DNA of 46,878 nucleotides from CAIVND01 sp035532075 (GTDB lineage: Bacteria > Actinomycetota > Acidimicrobiia > Acidimicrobiales > Bog-793), in the NCBI GenBank assembly GCA_035532075.1, contig DATKRV010000024.1, forward strand, positions 1 to 46,878. The letters run 5' to 3'. The position numbers and the translations under genes are program-made. The notes beneath the pieces were generated by a model. That model was not told where the DNA came from and made no database searches. It saw only the letters and a program-made list of their open reading frames with translations. Shown piece by piece: positions 1 through 8,934 of this stretch. Each line of letters starts with the position of its first letter. The first letter of the stretch is position 1.

Positions 1-1
1 G

Positions 2-64
2 TTGCAACGAAGGGCCTTCGATCTCATCGGTGCCCCGATCCCGACCAAACTCGGGCCGATGTAG
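2..64 (+). CDS. Transposase C-terminus (partial)
   Basis: Only the last 20 residues are in the window, reading QRRAFDLIGAPIPTKL and ending GPM before the stop. The right window edge encodes QRRAFELLGVPVPKKLM on the minus strand. The two tails are alike in protein but clearly diverged in DNA, so they are two members of one transposase family rather than identical copies. The call rests on this internal match plus the shared downstream terminal repeat. No catalytic residue is in view. Confidence 0.45.
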   Translation: MQRRAFDLIGAPIPTKLGPM

Positions 65-90
65 ACAGAACAACCGGCGAGGCCTACGAA

Positions 91-124
91 GAATCCCCTG
101 ATCAACTGGGGGTTCTCTTTATTT
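91..124 (+). terminator. Hairpin with T-rich tail after the transposase
   Basis: GAATCCCC (91-98) pairs with GGGGGTTC-type sequence at about 108-115, followed by TCTTTATTT. This has the shape of an intrinsic terminator for the plus-strand transposase. Confidence 0.45.
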
Positions 125-248
125 CAGCGCCGTAAGTTCGGACTAACGCTCCGTGGGTGGGGTCTCGGATGCGGCTGCACGGTTGAGGGATGGGCCTCCA
201 AGGGTGCTTTTTCGGTGTCCGCTCTATCTCAAGTGCAACTCCAGCGTT

Positions 249-277
249 ATCCCCAACCTGTGGATGAGGTTGGGGAT
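249..277 (-). terminator. 11-bp perfect hairpin just after the CwlM-like gene
   Basis: ATCCCCAACCT (249-259) and AGGTTGGGGAT (267-277) are perfect complements around a 7-nt loop, starting three bases past the stop of the CwlM-like gene. There is no T-tract, so it may act as a transcript-end stabiliser or a non-canonical terminator. It contains TTATCCCCA and TCATCCACA (minus strand), which weakly resemble DnaA boxes, but I do not read it as part of an origin. Confidence 0.5.
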
Positions 278-280
278 TGT

Positions 281-1297
281 CTAGCTGAAGTTGAGTTCAA
301 CCCATGCTCCGAGCGACGCCACTACAACACGCGCTAACGCTACGGTCTGCTGAACGACGAGGGTTGGAGAGCCGAGCTGAATTTCGATCGCCGGCATCCG
401 CGTCTCGCGAAGGATCGGTAGGGCCATACCACAGGTGCCCCCGTTCTCGAGGCCGAGTGTTGCCGGAAGGCGCTGCTGGATGATCTCCGCCAGCTGACGG
501 CTTGTAACGGATTCGTAATGAAAGCCTGAATAGAACGCGGTCGTACAGCTTGTGCGTTCGGGCGCGATTCGAATCGAGACAAAGCAATCCGCGCCTGCGG
601 TATTTGCAGCGACGGCTTGGCGCGAGGGACTTGGATCATGAAACTCGAGCGCGCGCGCTCCGGCGAGTCGCAGGTTGCGGCAGATTGCGACGACGCCCGG
701 CGCGAACCCTCCCGGCTCTCCGACCGCGAATTCGCGTTCTGCGAGTGTCCGGTTTCCGGTCTCACGCATCGAAAGGCGTTCACGAAGCGGGGAGACGAGA
801 TCGACAGCACCCTCTGGGGTCTGGACTCGGATGAGATCTGCCAGCGTGCGCTGCCCACACATCCCGTCGATCGGAAGTCCTGCATTTCTTTGGAAGTCCT
901 TGAGCGCCTCGGCCGTATCTCTTCCAAAAATTCCATCGATGCGTCCGGGATCAAAGCCGAGAATGCTCAGGCGCCGCTGTAGATCTCCGACATCATCGCC
1001 GCGCAGCATCGGATCGCGTTGATACAAAAGTCGATCACCGAGCTGATAGCCCGCTTCGACAAGTGCCAACCAGGTGCGTTGATCACAGATTCCGGTGGAC
1101 TCGATGAGGCGCCGCCGTTGGAACTCACGCAGCGCTGACTCTGTCGAGGTTCCGAAGATTCCTGGCGAATCCGAGCAGGGAAGGTCCACCTCGGCGAGAC
1201 GAAACTGCAGGTCAAGCACGGCATCGCCAGTAACTCCCCGGGTGAGCGGTAATGGCAAATCGTTGAGGGTCGGCACGTTGCGTTGTTCAGATGACAT
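281..1297 (-). CDS. cwlM: CwlM-like degenerate N-acetylmuramoyl-L-alanine amidase
   Basis: The 338-residue product has two peptidoglycan-binding type 1 repeats (about residues 19-85 and 97-160, each with the D.(I/P)GIFG and FQR motifs) and then an amidase_3-like domain (about 185-335). There is no signal peptide, so the protein should be cytoplasmic. In active amidase_3 enzymes a zinc His lies in a SIHAN-type motif; here the equivalent stretch reads VSIRIAPE, so that His is Arg. The usual GHGG motif reads GEPGG. In mycobacteria CwlM is likewise cytoplasmic and inactive and regulates MurA. The position after trxA and trxB is the same as in Mycobacterium. Role in peptidoglycan regulation is inferred from that synteny and the lost catalytic residues. 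Confidence 0.8.
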   Translation of the reverse strand: MSSEQRNVPTLNDLPLPLTRGVTGDAVLDLQFRLAEVDLPCSDSPGIFGTSTESALREFQRRRLIESTGICDQRTWLALVEAGYQLGDRLLYQRDPMLRGDDVGDLQRRLSILGFDPGRIDGIFGRDTAEALKDFQRNAGLPIDGMCGQRTLADLIRVQTPEGAVDLVSPLRERLSMRETGNRTLAEREFAVGEPGGFAPGVVAICRNLRLAGARALEFHDPSPSRQAVAANTAGADCFVSIRIAPERTSCTTAFYSGFHYESVTSRQLAEIIQQRLPATLGLENGGTCGMALPILRETRMPAIEIQLGSPTLVVQQTVALARVVVASLGAWVELNFS

Positions 1298-1332
1298 TTC
1301 GCCCGCGAGTGCCTCACGAACCTGTCGACTCC

Positions 1333-1659
1333 CTAGAGGTGCGCCTCGATATCAGCGAGCAGCGCAGACTTTGACTTTGCTCCAACGATGCGCATGACCG
1401 CCTCACCGTCTTTGAACAGGATCATTGTCGGGATGCTCATGACCTCGAATCGCTGGGCGGTACGTATGTTGTCGTCGACGTTGAGTTTTGCGATTTTGAC
1501 CGTTCCCGCCTTTTCATTCGCGATCTCGTCGAGGATTGGTGCAACCATCTTGCACGGTCCACACCATTCGGCCCAGAAGTCCACAAGAACCGGAGTGCTC
1601 GAGGTCTTTACCTGCTCATCAAATGTGTTGTCTGTGACGGTGATTGTTGACTGTGACAC
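1333..1659 (-). CDS. trxA: Thioredoxin
   Basis: A 108-residue cytoplasmic thioredoxin with the redox motif WCGPCK (Cys33 and Cys36), the preceding VDFWAEW strand and the cis-proline region SIPTMILF. It reduces protein disulphides and is itself reduced by thioredoxin reductase, encoded just upstream. The start is GTG at 1659, with AAGGAGAT placed well ahead of it. It follows trxB after about 118 bp, but an intrinsic terminator lies between them, so trxA is probably transcribed from its own promoter, perhaps together with the CwlM-like gene 35 bp downstream. Confidence 0.97.
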   Translation of the reverse strand: MSQSTITVTDNTFDEQVKTSSTPVLVDFWAEWCGPCKMVAPILDEIANEKAGTVKIAKLNVDDNIRTAQRFEVMSIPTMILFKDGEAVMRIVGAKSKSALLADIEAHL

Positions 1660-1741
1660 GTTATCTCCTTAGCTGACTGCCCGCGAAAAGCTGGACAGTA
1701 GTACCAACGCCGAATGTGGGTTTGGCATTCCCGTATTGACG

Positions 1742-1767
1742 AAAAAGGCCCTCTCCTACCCTAGGAG
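1742..1767 (-). terminator. Intrinsic terminator after trxB
   Basis: On the minus strand CTCCTA-GGG-TAGGAG (1767-1753) forms a perfect stem, followed by AGGGCC and a run of five T (1746-1742). It lies directly after the trxB stop and separates trxB from trxA. Confidence 0.65.
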
Positions 1768-1777
1768 ATCGAATACC

Positions 1778-2749
1778 TTAATCCGTTGCACCCTCGAGAA
1801 AATGCTCGACATCGAGCGCAGCCATGCACCCCGACCCGGCGGCGGTAATCGCCTGGCGATACTTTGGGTCCTGGACGTCCCCGCAGGCGAACACTCCTGG
1901 GATGTTCGTGTGCGTGCCGTCGTGGGTGATGAGATATCCCATCTCGTCAAGCTTGAGCTGTTCGGCAAAGAGGGCGGTATTGGGGAGGTGACCAATCGCA
2001 ACGAAGCAGCCGTCGACCGCAAGCTCCGAAATCTCTCCGGTGACCGTGTCCTTGAGAACGACGGCACGAACTTTCTCGTCGCCAAGGACCTCGGTGACGA
2101 CACTGTTCCACCGGAAGGAGATCTTTTCATGAGCGCGTGCCCGATCTTGCATGATCTTCGAGGCGCGTAGCTCCTCACGACGATGGATGATCGTTACCGA
2201 ACTCGCAAACTTCGCAAGGAACAGCGCCTCCTCGAGGGCGGAGTCCCCACCGCCGATGACCACGATTGGCTGGCCCCGAAAGAAAAATCCGTCGCATGTC
2301 GCACAGGTCGAAACGCCATGTCCTAAAAGCTTTGCCTCGCCAGGAACATTGAGCATGAGCGAACGTGCTCCCGACGCGATGATCAGTGAACGCGCGCGAT
2401 AGGTCGGATCCTTTATTGAATAATCTCCGACCCAGACACCGAAAGGAGCAGTAGACAGGTCCACCCTGCTTGCCTTGACGGTCTCGATCTGTGCACCGAA
2501 GCGTTGCGCTTGTTGACGGAAGCTGTTCATCAATTCGGGACCCATGATGCCCTCGGCAAAACCGGGAAAGTTCTCGACCTCGGTCGTGAGCATGAGTTGA
2601 CCGCCGGGCTGATCAGAGGTAGAGGACGGCTCCCCCTCGAGGACGAGTGGGCGAAGGTCGGCTCGCGCAGTGTAGATCGCAGCGGTGAGACCTGCAGGGC
2701 CAGAGCCGATGATGATGACCTCTTGCACCTCGGTCTCAGTGGCGCTCAC
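1778..2749 (-). CDS. trxB: Thioredoxin reductase
   Basis: The 323-residue flavoprotein shows the FAD-binding GSGPAG (15-20), the redox centre CATC (Cys149, Cys152), the NADPH-binding GGGDSALEEA near 167-176 and the C-terminal GVFACGDVQD FAD motif. It transfers electrons from NADPH to thioredoxin. Length is normal for the family. The start is GTG at 2749 behind GGGAGGAT, and it overlaps the end of the upstream small membrane protein gene by 14 bp, so the two are probably translationally coupled. Confidence 0.97.
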   Translation of the reverse strand: MSATETEVQEVIIIGSGPAGLTAAIYTARADLRPLVLEGEPSSTSDQPGGQLMLTTEVENFPGFAEGIMGPELMNSFRQQAQRFGAQIETVKASRVDLSTAPFGVWVGDYSIKDPTYRARSLIIASGARSLMLNVPGEAKLLGHGVSTCATCDGFFFRGQPIVVIGGGDSALEEALFLAKFASSVTIIHRREELRASKIMQDRARAHEKISFRWNSVVTEVLGDEKVRAVVLKDTVTGEISELAVDGCFVAIGHLPNTALFAEQLKLDEMGYLITHDGTHTNIPGVFACGDVQDPKYRQAITAAGSGCMAALDVEHFLEGATD

Positions 2750-3068
2750 CAGATCCTCCCTTCGGGTTTGCTCGACGCACCAAGAAAAGCCCGATGATCA
2801 AAAAGATCACGCCAAAGAGCAGGTCAGTAGCCCAAACTCGACCATGGAAGACCGAGACATTAAACAGTCTGGCGAGACCGATACTTCCCGCAACGAGAGC
2901 GGCGAGGGCGACCGTCGTGATAAACAGCCCAACGGTGATTCCGCGCACGCCGATCATCAGTGGCCGGACTGTCCGGCTGCTGAAGGTATCGATGAATTGG
3001 TGCGTCCATCCCGTGAGCTGGTTACTCAGACTTTCGATTGGATCCCCGCTCTCAGTGTTTTGTGCCAC
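2736..3068 (-). CDS. Small two-helix membrane protein
   Basis: The 110-residue protein has a hydrophilic N-terminus of about 36 residues and two hydrophobic segments (about 39-65 and 79-99), and ends in a short basic tail. No enzyme motif is visible and I do not recognise the family beyond the general shape of actinobacterial phage-holin-like or DUF membrane proteins. It lies between degV and trxB in the same direction, with a 39-bp gap upstream and a 14-bp overlap with trxB, so it belongs to that operon. Start is GTG at 3068. Confidence 0.75.
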   Translation of the reverse strand: MAQNTESGDPIESLSNQLTGWTHQFIDTFSSRTVRPLMIGVRGITVGLFITTVALAALVAGSIGLARLFNVSVFHGRVWATDLLFGVIFLIIGLFLVRRANPKGGSGERH

Positions 3069-3107
3069 AAGACGAGGTTAGACAATTCTGCGGTGCGTTG
3101 TGACACC

Positions 3108-3953
3108 TCAGCGGATCTCGCCCTCTTGTCTTTCAAGGGCAACGCCGATGGTGCCAATTCCGGTATGTGCCCCGATGACGGGTCCCATGGTCGAGATGAT
3201 GAGCGGCTCGCAGGTTTCGATCTCCTTGAGTAGTTCGATGAAGTCCATCACATCCTTTGCCAGCGCGTGGACGACGGCGAGGCGTTCCAATGGTCCCGCC
3301 TCGCGCACGCGCTCGGCGAGATAGGAGAGTGAACGGCGGCGCGTGCGTTGTTTTGCGAGACCCTCGACCTTTCCTCCGCGCACCTCGACAATTGGTTTGA
3401 TCGACAAGAGAGAACCAAAAAATGCTTGAGCGGAGCCGATGCGACCGCCCCGCCTGAGATTGTCGAGCGTGTCAAGTGTGCCGAAGGTCATGATCCGTGT
3501 GCGCGCCTCATTGAGGTGGGCAACGAGAGCGTCTGCGTTCTCGAAACCGTTACGAGAATCGAGAGCGTCCAGAACAAGGAGCCCCTGACCCAAGGTTGCG
3601 TTCAAAGAATCGACAACTCCGACGCGAAATTCACACATTGATGCGCCGACACCTGCAGATTGAAAGGTCGCCGAGAGCCCCGACGAAATCGTGATGCAGA
3701 CGACCTCTTCGCAACCTGCCGAGTGCAGTGCAGTGAATGCATCGCGGAACGCTCCGGGCGAGGGAGCTGCAGTCGTCGGGAGATCGCTGGATGCACTGAC
3801 GAGAGTCCAGAAAGCATCTCCATCAAGCGTGCGGAGAAAGTCCGGGTTGTTATCTCCGAGACGGACGTCGAGGGGAACGGAAATGACGTCCTCTCGTTCG
3901 AATACGGACTGGGGTAAGTCGCTTGAGCTGTCTGTTACGACTCCGATTCTCAA
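3108..3953 (-). CDS. DegV family fatty-acid-binding protein
   Basis: The product begins with the DegV signature IGVVTDSSSDLP and later has the TTAAPSPGAF loop, a CITISSGLSATFQSA segment, and GGRIGSAQAF, all typical of DegV/FakB proteins, which bind a fatty acid (in Firmicutes for the FakA kinase). I chose TTG at 3953 because GGGGGAGG lies just before it and the family motif starts at once, giving 281 residues, the usual length. An upstream ATG at 4070 would add a 39-residue unrelated extension. Even with the later start the gene overlaps the 3' end of murJ by 104 bp. Confidence 0.88.
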   Translation of the reverse strand: MRIGVVTDSSSDLPQSVFEREDVISVPLDVRLGDNNPDFLRTLDGDAFWTLVSASSDLPTTAAPSPGAFRDAFTALHSAGCEEVVCITISSGLSATFQSAGVGASMCEFRVGVVDSLNATLGQGLLVLDALDSRNGFENADALVAHLNEARTRIMTFGTLDTLDNLRRGGRIGSAQAFFGSLLSIKPIVEVRGGKVEGLAKQRTRRRSLSYLAERVREAGPLERLAVVHALAKDVMDFIELLKEIETCEPLIISTMGPVIGAHTGIGTIGVALERQEGEIR

Positions 3954-5619
3954 GTTCCTCCCCCTTCTGATCGTTCGAAATCGGTACGATGATCTGGCGC
4001 CTCGCGGATCGTTTGCGCTGGCGAGACCGCCTTCCTGCAAGCACGCCTGCGATACCTGCTCCAAAAACATAGGTGCTAATTCCCGCGCCGATGGCGGCCA
4101 CGAGTCGTAACCATCCAGAGATGCCCGTCCCCGAGCCGATTACGGCGACAACGAGTGCTACAACAAGGGCCATCAAGAGACTCAGCACGAGCGCGCGGAG
4201 CGAGGATCGGACGACGGACCGCCCGCCGATCGAGCCGAGACGCCCGCGAAGCACATAGACGGCTCCGACTGCGCTGAGTGTGTATGCGATGGAGTAAGAG
4301 AGCGCGAGTCCCTGCACCCCAAACCGGCGGAAGAGCGCTATCGCAATCGCGATGTTGAGTGCGTTTTCGAAGAGATAGAGCGCGAAGGTCGTCCGAGTGT
4401 CGCGCATCGCCTGGAAAGTTCGCGTCGCGAGGAAGAACACGCAGAACCCTGGCAGGCCGAGCGCGAAGAGGATGAGTACCGCGCCGGTGAGTTGCGCGCC
4501 AGAGGCGCCCAGGTTTCCATGTTGGAGGACAAGGGTCATCGCGGGTCGCGCCAGTAGGAGGTAACCGACCATTGCCGGCAGGATCACCGTGAGCACTTGG
4601 GCCGTCGCCTTGCCAAAGTGCGCTCCGACAAGCACCGTGTCTCTGTTGGTGTAGGCGAGGGCGATCTGGGGAGTGGCCACGGCAATGATCGATGTGGCCG
4701 CTATGGCAAAGGGAAACTGGAAGAACGTGAACGCGTAGGTATAGACACTTACCGTGCCGAGATGTGTGGCGAGCGCCATGATGACGAACACCGCGATCTG
4801 ATTCGCGACGACGAACGCGAACGTCCAACCAGACATGTTCAAAATCATCGCGATGGCGGGATCTTGTAGATGAAACCGAAAGCGCAAACGGACCCCACAA
4901 CGTTTTAGCGCTGGCAAAAGTGCGATTGCCTGGAGGCCGACCGCGAGCGTGGTGCCAATTCCAAGGAGTAAAATGAAACCTTGATGCGATGAAGCGGTAG
5001 CGGCATTCGCGGTGTGCGCGAGCGCGGCGAAACTCACCAGAACGATGATGCCCACAACGTTGTTGATGACCGGTACGATGCCAGCTGCTGCAAAACGATC
5101 CTGCGTTGCAAGTACTGCCGTCATCAAGCTGATCGCTCCGTAAAAGAGTAACTGTGGCGCGAAGAATCGCAACAGCTCTACCGCGATCGCGCGCTCCGCG
5201 ATATCTTTCAGGCCAAAGGTGTAGAGGTCGATGATCGCCGGCGCAAGGAGTACGAAGGCAATCGTTGCAACGACCAGCATCACGCCAGATACCGTCAGGA
5301 CCGCGGAAATCGAATCTGTTGCTTCGTTGCGGGTAGCCCGGGTAAGACGCTCGACAAATACGGGGACAAATGTTGCCGAGAGCACGCCGCCAAGGACAAG
5401 GTCATGGATCATGTTTGGAGTGTTGTTGGAGAGGTTGAACGCGTCTGCGAGGCTTGAAGATCCAAGCGCGTAGGCGATCACGACCAGTCTGATCAATCCT
5501 GAGGCCCGCGAAATGATGGTGCCACCTGCCGACAGGGCTGTCGCGCGCCCGAGCTGACGCTGCCGGGAGCGTTCTATCGACGGCGCTCCCGCACTTTCGC
5601 CTGACGTCGGAGGTGTCAT
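3850..5619 (-). CDS. murJ: Lipid II flippase MurJ
   Basis: The 589-residue polytopic protein of the MurJ/MviN family has a soluble N-terminal segment rich in Ser and Arg, then about fourteen hydrophobic segments. The first carries the family motif SRASGLIR, followed by the A..LG.....DAF.....P pattern. It moves lipid II across the membrane for peptidoglycan synthesis. I place the start at ATG 5619, which overlaps the upstream gene's stop as ATGA, rather than 29 codons earlier. The C-terminus is a highly basic tail of about 60 residues whose last third is read out of frame through the start of degV. MurJ next to a DUF6049 protein is conserved in actinobacteria. Confidence 0.93.
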   Translation of the reverse strand: MTPPTSGESAGAPSIERSRQRQLGRATALSAGGTIISRASGLIRLVVIAYALGSSSLADAFNLSNNTPNMIHDLVLGGVLSATFVPVFVERLTRATRNEATDSISAVLTVSGVMLVVATIAFVLLAPAIIDLYTFGLKDIAERAIAVELLRFFAPQLLFYGAISLMTAVLATQDRFAAAGIVPVINNVVGIIVLVSFAALAHTANAATASSHQGFILLLGIGTTLAVGLQAIALLPALKRCGVRLRFRFHLQDPAIAMILNMSGWTFAFVVANQIAVFVIMALATHLGTVSVYTYAFTFFQFPFAIAATSIIAVATPQIALAYTNRDTVLVGAHFGKATAQVLTVILPAMVGYLLLARPAMTLVLQHGNLGASGAQLTGAVLILFALGLPGFCVFFLATRTFQAMRDTRTTFALYLFENALNIAIAIALFRRFGVQGLALSYSIAYTLSAVGAVYVLRGRLGSIGGRSVVRSSLRALVLSLLMALVVALVVAVIGSGTGISGWLRLVAAIGAGISTYVFGAGIAGVLAGRRSRQRKRSARRQIIVPISNDQKGEELENRSRNRQLKRLTPVRIRTRGRHFRSPRRPSRR

Positions 5620-7676
5620 GTAGGTGTTGGTCCGGTCTCTCCCGTTTGAGCAGCGTCTGTGGCAATTTTCGCACGTCGGTGGCGCAAAATTGAGCGAGAC
5701 CACCACAAGAAGAGCACCGCTAGTGCTCCGATGCTGAGTGCAATTGCAACACCGGAAGCAGCTGTTGAGGTGATCGTGAAGACCACTGGTCCAAAAAGCA
5801 CCGTCTTCTGGTGGGGGACCAACAGTTCGAGCTCGAAGGTGTAGAGCCCTGAGGTACGCGTACTGACTCTTAGCACCTTGTTGGTGTCGCGAAGGGACAG
5901 GATCAGTCCCTGGTGTGCCTCAGCGGGAGGAAAGCTGATCTTCGAACTACTGATCAAGAGATCAACATGAACCGGCAGTACGGGTCCGGTGTAATGGATC
6001 GTGATCGGAATCTTTCCCTTTGCTGCGGTCAACGTGACGTGCGACGTTCCAGAGAGGTGAAGAGACGAGGCAATGTCTGATATCGCGATAGCCGGAGTGT
6101 GGAAAAGGAGCCCTCGCTGGTGTGTTGTCAGATCCAGACTCTCGCCATTGAAGATCTCGTCCGTGAGTTGTGCGATTAGCGCATGATCGGTTGGGGTGAG
6201 GAGCGCGATCGTGTCGAGCCCTCTATAGGCGTGTGCGAGGGCAGCAGAGGAAATCGGGACAGTGCCATCGACGCTTTCGATGATCCCTGCCGTGGGTCCG
6301 TGGTCCGCTCCGATTGCGATCTTGCGAAAAAACGTGCTGACCGTGACTGATTTCAGGATGGGATTGACGCGCAGACCTCCGAGCAGGGTGTTGACAAATT
6401 CGGAATTTGAATCCCAGCTGGTCGGTGCAACGATGACGCCGCGAACCTGCGCCGTATTCGGATTCTCGAAATACGTTTGAGCGAGGTCGGCGAGAAGTTG
6501 GTGCGCGGCGAGTTGTGGAGTGTTTGTTTCAAGCGAGGCGACGAAAGACAGTCCGGGATCAACCGAGGCTCCGAACGCGGCCCGAGAAGAACATGAGGGT
6601 CCGGCATTGGTCAAGATGAACGGCGCGAGGATGCTCTGTGACCTGTTGTTCAGCGCGATGTTTGAAGGTGGAAGGGCGATCCGACAGGCACCGAGCGCGT
6701 TCACGATCTGGATCGATGCCGGTTCTAGGGCCACCGGTGATAGATATATCGTCGATTTGAACGAGACGTGCAGTGCTTTGGCTGTCACTCCTATTCCAGC
6801 GTTGATCTGTGCGGAGTATTCGTGCAGGGCTGTCTTCTTGCTAGTTCCCTGGACGAGCGCGTTGAGGTCGATTGGCGCGTAGGGCTCGCGGATAAATTCC
6901 GTCGTTCGCGTCCTTTTTGTGAGACGTGTGAGCACGCTGAGAGCGTCACGCGCCGCCGACGAACCGGGTCCAGCTGTATTCGCCTCCTGCGCGAGTCCAG
7001 AGAGCATTCGACCAAACGGTTCGAGCGAGATTGCGGTTGAGGGGTACGCAAGTATTGCGTGCGCAATACCGTCGATTGTGTTGGTCTGAGCTGGCGTCAT
7101 CGAGGTGTTTGTGGTCGGCGAACCAGAGACATCGAGTGGCAGAGCGACCGCAACGTTCAGTTGTTGGGTTGTCCCGACCAGTCCGATATAGGTCAGGGTT
7201 GTCTCGAGTGAGGTGAGTTGTTCACCCGTTTTTCGATTGACAAGGGTGAGCGTCAACGGGTAGTTGCCATTGCAGGTTGACGAGAGGCAGTCGATGTGCA
7301 GAGGCCGCGCGGAAGATGGTCCTCCCGAGAGTCCAGTCGTGGTGATCACCCGAAATTGAATCGTGGAGTTGAGTGCAACTGTTGTTCCCACCGTATTGAT
7401 TGGGCTGATCAAGATGTTATTGAGCGTTTCGGTTGGAGCGCTCTCGAATGGAGAGTGCTCAAATGCGTATCGACTCAACAGACGTGGATAAAGCGCGACA
7501 CGGAGCACAAGGTCGCTGCTCGGGAAGGGAGCGGTGATCGACAACGAAATGCTGAGACCCTGTCGTTGACCTACCCAGTTGCTCTGTGAGGTGAGATCGA
7601 TTGACGAGCTGAGCGTGGAGGCACCCGCGAACGTCGGCACAGCTGTCCCGAACAGCGCGAGAACGAGAGCGCCCAA
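5616..7676 (-). CDS. DUF6049 family membrane-anchored protein
   Basis: The 686-residue protein starts with a hydrophobic signal segment (about 1-20) and ends with one transmembrane helix (about 645-665) and a short basic cytoplasmic tail. The large middle part should lie outside the membrane, with no enzymatic motif that I recognise. This architecture and its place directly upstream of murJ match the actinobacterial DUF6049 family (Rv3909 in M. tuberculosis). It overlaps murJ by 4 bp, so a role linked to the flippase is plausible but unproven. TTG at 7676 is the first usable start in the frame; no ribosome binding site stands out, so the true N-terminus is uncertain. Confidence 0.78.
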   Translation of the reverse strand: MGALVLALFGTAVPTFAGASTLSSSIDLTSQSNWVGQRQGLSISLSITAPFPSSDLVLRVALYPRLLSRYAFEHSPFESAPTETLNNILISPINTVGTTVALNSTIQFRVITTTGLSGGPSSARPLHIDCLSSTCNGNYPLTLTLVNRKTGEQLTSLETTLTYIGLVGTTQQLNVAVALPLDVSGSPTTNTSMTPAQTNTIDGIAHAILAYPSTAISLEPFGRMLSGLAQEANTAGPGSSAARDALSVLTRLTKRTRTTEFIREPYAPIDLNALVQGTSKKTALHEYSAQINAGIGVTAKALHVSFKSTIYLSPVALEPASIQIVNALGACRIALPPSNIALNNRSQSILAPFILTNAGPSCSSRAAFGASVDPGLSFVASLETNTPQLAAHQLLADLAQTYFENPNTAQVRGVIVAPTSWDSNSEFVNTLLGGLRVNPILKSVTVSTFFRKIAIGADHGPTAGIIESVDGTVPISSAALAHAYRGLDTIALLTPTDHALIAQLTDEIFNGESLDLTTHQRGLLFHTPAIAISDIASSLHLSGTSHVTLTAAKGKIPITIHYTGPVLPVHVDLLISSSKISFPPAEAHQGLILSLRDTNKVLRVSTRTSGLYTFELELLVPHQKTVLFGPVVFTITSTAASGVAIALSIGALAVLFLWWSRSILRHRRAKIATDAAQTGETGPTPT

Positions 7677-7822
7677 GCCAATTGGCGCAACGAGATGTCG
7701 GCGTAGGGTTCGAAACGGGCGACGCGTGACGGCCCCGCTGGCGTGTTTGTAGCTAATTCGCTCGAGCCTACTGTTGTCTTTGAAGAGGGAGATGACGTCC
7801 TAGCGCGCACTAACGTGAAACC

Positions 7823-8863
7823 GTGAAGGTCTTGCTCGGAGTCCATGAGGCCTCGTTCGCCCACGAGGCTGGCGTTGGTCATCCTGAATCGCCTGAACGC
7901 CTGCGGGCAGTCGTGCGTGGTGCCGAGTCCGCGGGCCTCGGCGACCTCCTCGTCACCTTCGCGCCAAGAGCGGCGAGCGCCGAGGAGATCGAACGCGTCC
8001 ACACACAGCGCTACATTCACGAACTCGAAAAGTTCTGCCGCGAAGGCGGCGGGCGGCTCGATCCCGACACCGCAGTGACACCTGCCTCGTATCAGGCCGC
8101 GAACCACGGTGCGGGCGCTGGTATCGACGCCGTATCACGACTCCGGGCCGGTGAGGCAAGTGCCGCCTTTCTCGCGCTCCGTCCGCCCGGCCATCACGCG
8201 CTCTCCGAACGAGCGATGGGTTTTTGTCTGTTGAATAACATCGCGATTACCGCAGCTGCGCTTGTTCGAGAGGGAGAGCGGGTCGTCATCGTGGATATCG
8301 ACGCCCATCATGGAAACGGCACACAGGCAGCGTTCTACTCCGATCCGAGAGTGTTGTATATCTCGATGCATCAGTACCCGCTATACCCGGGTTCTGGTGA
8401 GCTCTCTGAGGTTGGCGAGGCAGGGGCGAGCGGATGCACGATAAATCTTCCGTTTCCCGCGAAAACGACAGGAGACGCCTACTCGCTCGCCTTCGACGAG
8501 GTGGTCATTCCTGCCTGTGAGCGCTTTGGTCCGACTTGGCTGCTGGTATCGGCGGGGTTCGACGCGCATCGCGAGGATCCACTGACGGATCTCGGATTGA
8601 CGGCCGGAGATTATGCCGTGATGACCCAGAAATTGATGGATCTCTCCATTCCAGGGCGGCGGATATTCTTCCTCGAAGGCGGCTATCACCCTCTCGCGCT
8701 TGAGCGCAGCGTAATGGCGACGCTCGCAGTCCTTGGTGCGAGCACGTTCGAGACGGAAACGGTGAGTGGTTCTGGCTCCGATGGGCTCCGTGGGGCGACC
8801 GGCGAGGCTGGACGCATCGTTGACCGTGCTCGCCAACTCCAGGAGCGAATCTTCAACTCGTGA
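7823..8863 (+). CDS. Histone deacetylase family hydrolase (AcuC-like)
   Basis: The 346-residue protein has all the landmarks of the zinc-dependent HDAC/AcuC/acetylpolyamine amidohydrolase fold: LRPPGHHA with His124-His125, VDIDAHHGNG with Asp158/Asp160/His162, the second metal Asp in SAGFDAHREDPL, and LEGGY near the C-terminus. It should remove acetyl groups from protein lysines or small amines; in Bacillus AcuC acts on acetyl-CoA synthetase. Neighbours do not point to a substrate. The start is GTG at 7823. It is divergent from the DUF6049 gene and runs 71 bp ahead of the cca gene. Confidence 0.9.
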   Translation: MKVLLGVHEASFAHEAGVGHPESPERLRAVVRGAESAGLGDLLVTFAPRAASAEEIERVHTQRYIHELEKFCREGGGRLDPDTAVTPASYQAANHGAGAGIDAVSRLRAGEASAAFLALRPPGHHALSERAMGFCLLNNIAITAAALVREGERVVIVDIDAHHGNGTQAAFYSDPRVLYISMHQYPLYPGSGELSEVGEAGASGCTINLPFPAKTTGDAYSLAFDEVVIPACERFGPTWLLVSAGFDAHREDPLTDLGLTAGDYAVMTQKLMDLSIPGRRIFFLEGGYHPLALERSVMATLAVLGASTFETETVSGSGSDGLRGATGEAGRIVDRARQLQERIFNS

Positions 8864-8934
8864 AGGACCCCCGGGAAAAGATGTGCCATCGGCTGCCCGA
8901 CTGTGTGCGAGGCGTCGCCTACTACCGTTAGGGG

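Larger units (their letters stand above)
1..145 (+). mobile_element. 3' end of an insertion sequence (partial)
   Basis: The window opens inside what looks like an insertion sequence. A short reading frame ends at a TAG at 62-64. Downstream, the string GTAAGTTCGGACTA at 132-145 matches, with one mismatch, the reverse complement of 46735-46748 at the other end of the window, which also lies just beyond a similar transposase C-terminus. I take this shared string as the right terminal inverted repeat. The family cannot be named with certainty; the C-terminal signature reminds me of IS1634-like transposases. The 5' part lies outside the window. Confidence 0.5.

Noticed and set aside
249..277. DnaA-box-like strings near the left edge as a possible origin
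   Set aside because: They are part of one hairpin directly after a stop codon, there is no cluster of boxes and no AT-rich unwinding region.
4076..4900. 274-codon minus-strand frame
   Set aside because: It is an out-of-frame shadow of murJ, rich in Arg, His and Ser as expected for such shadows.
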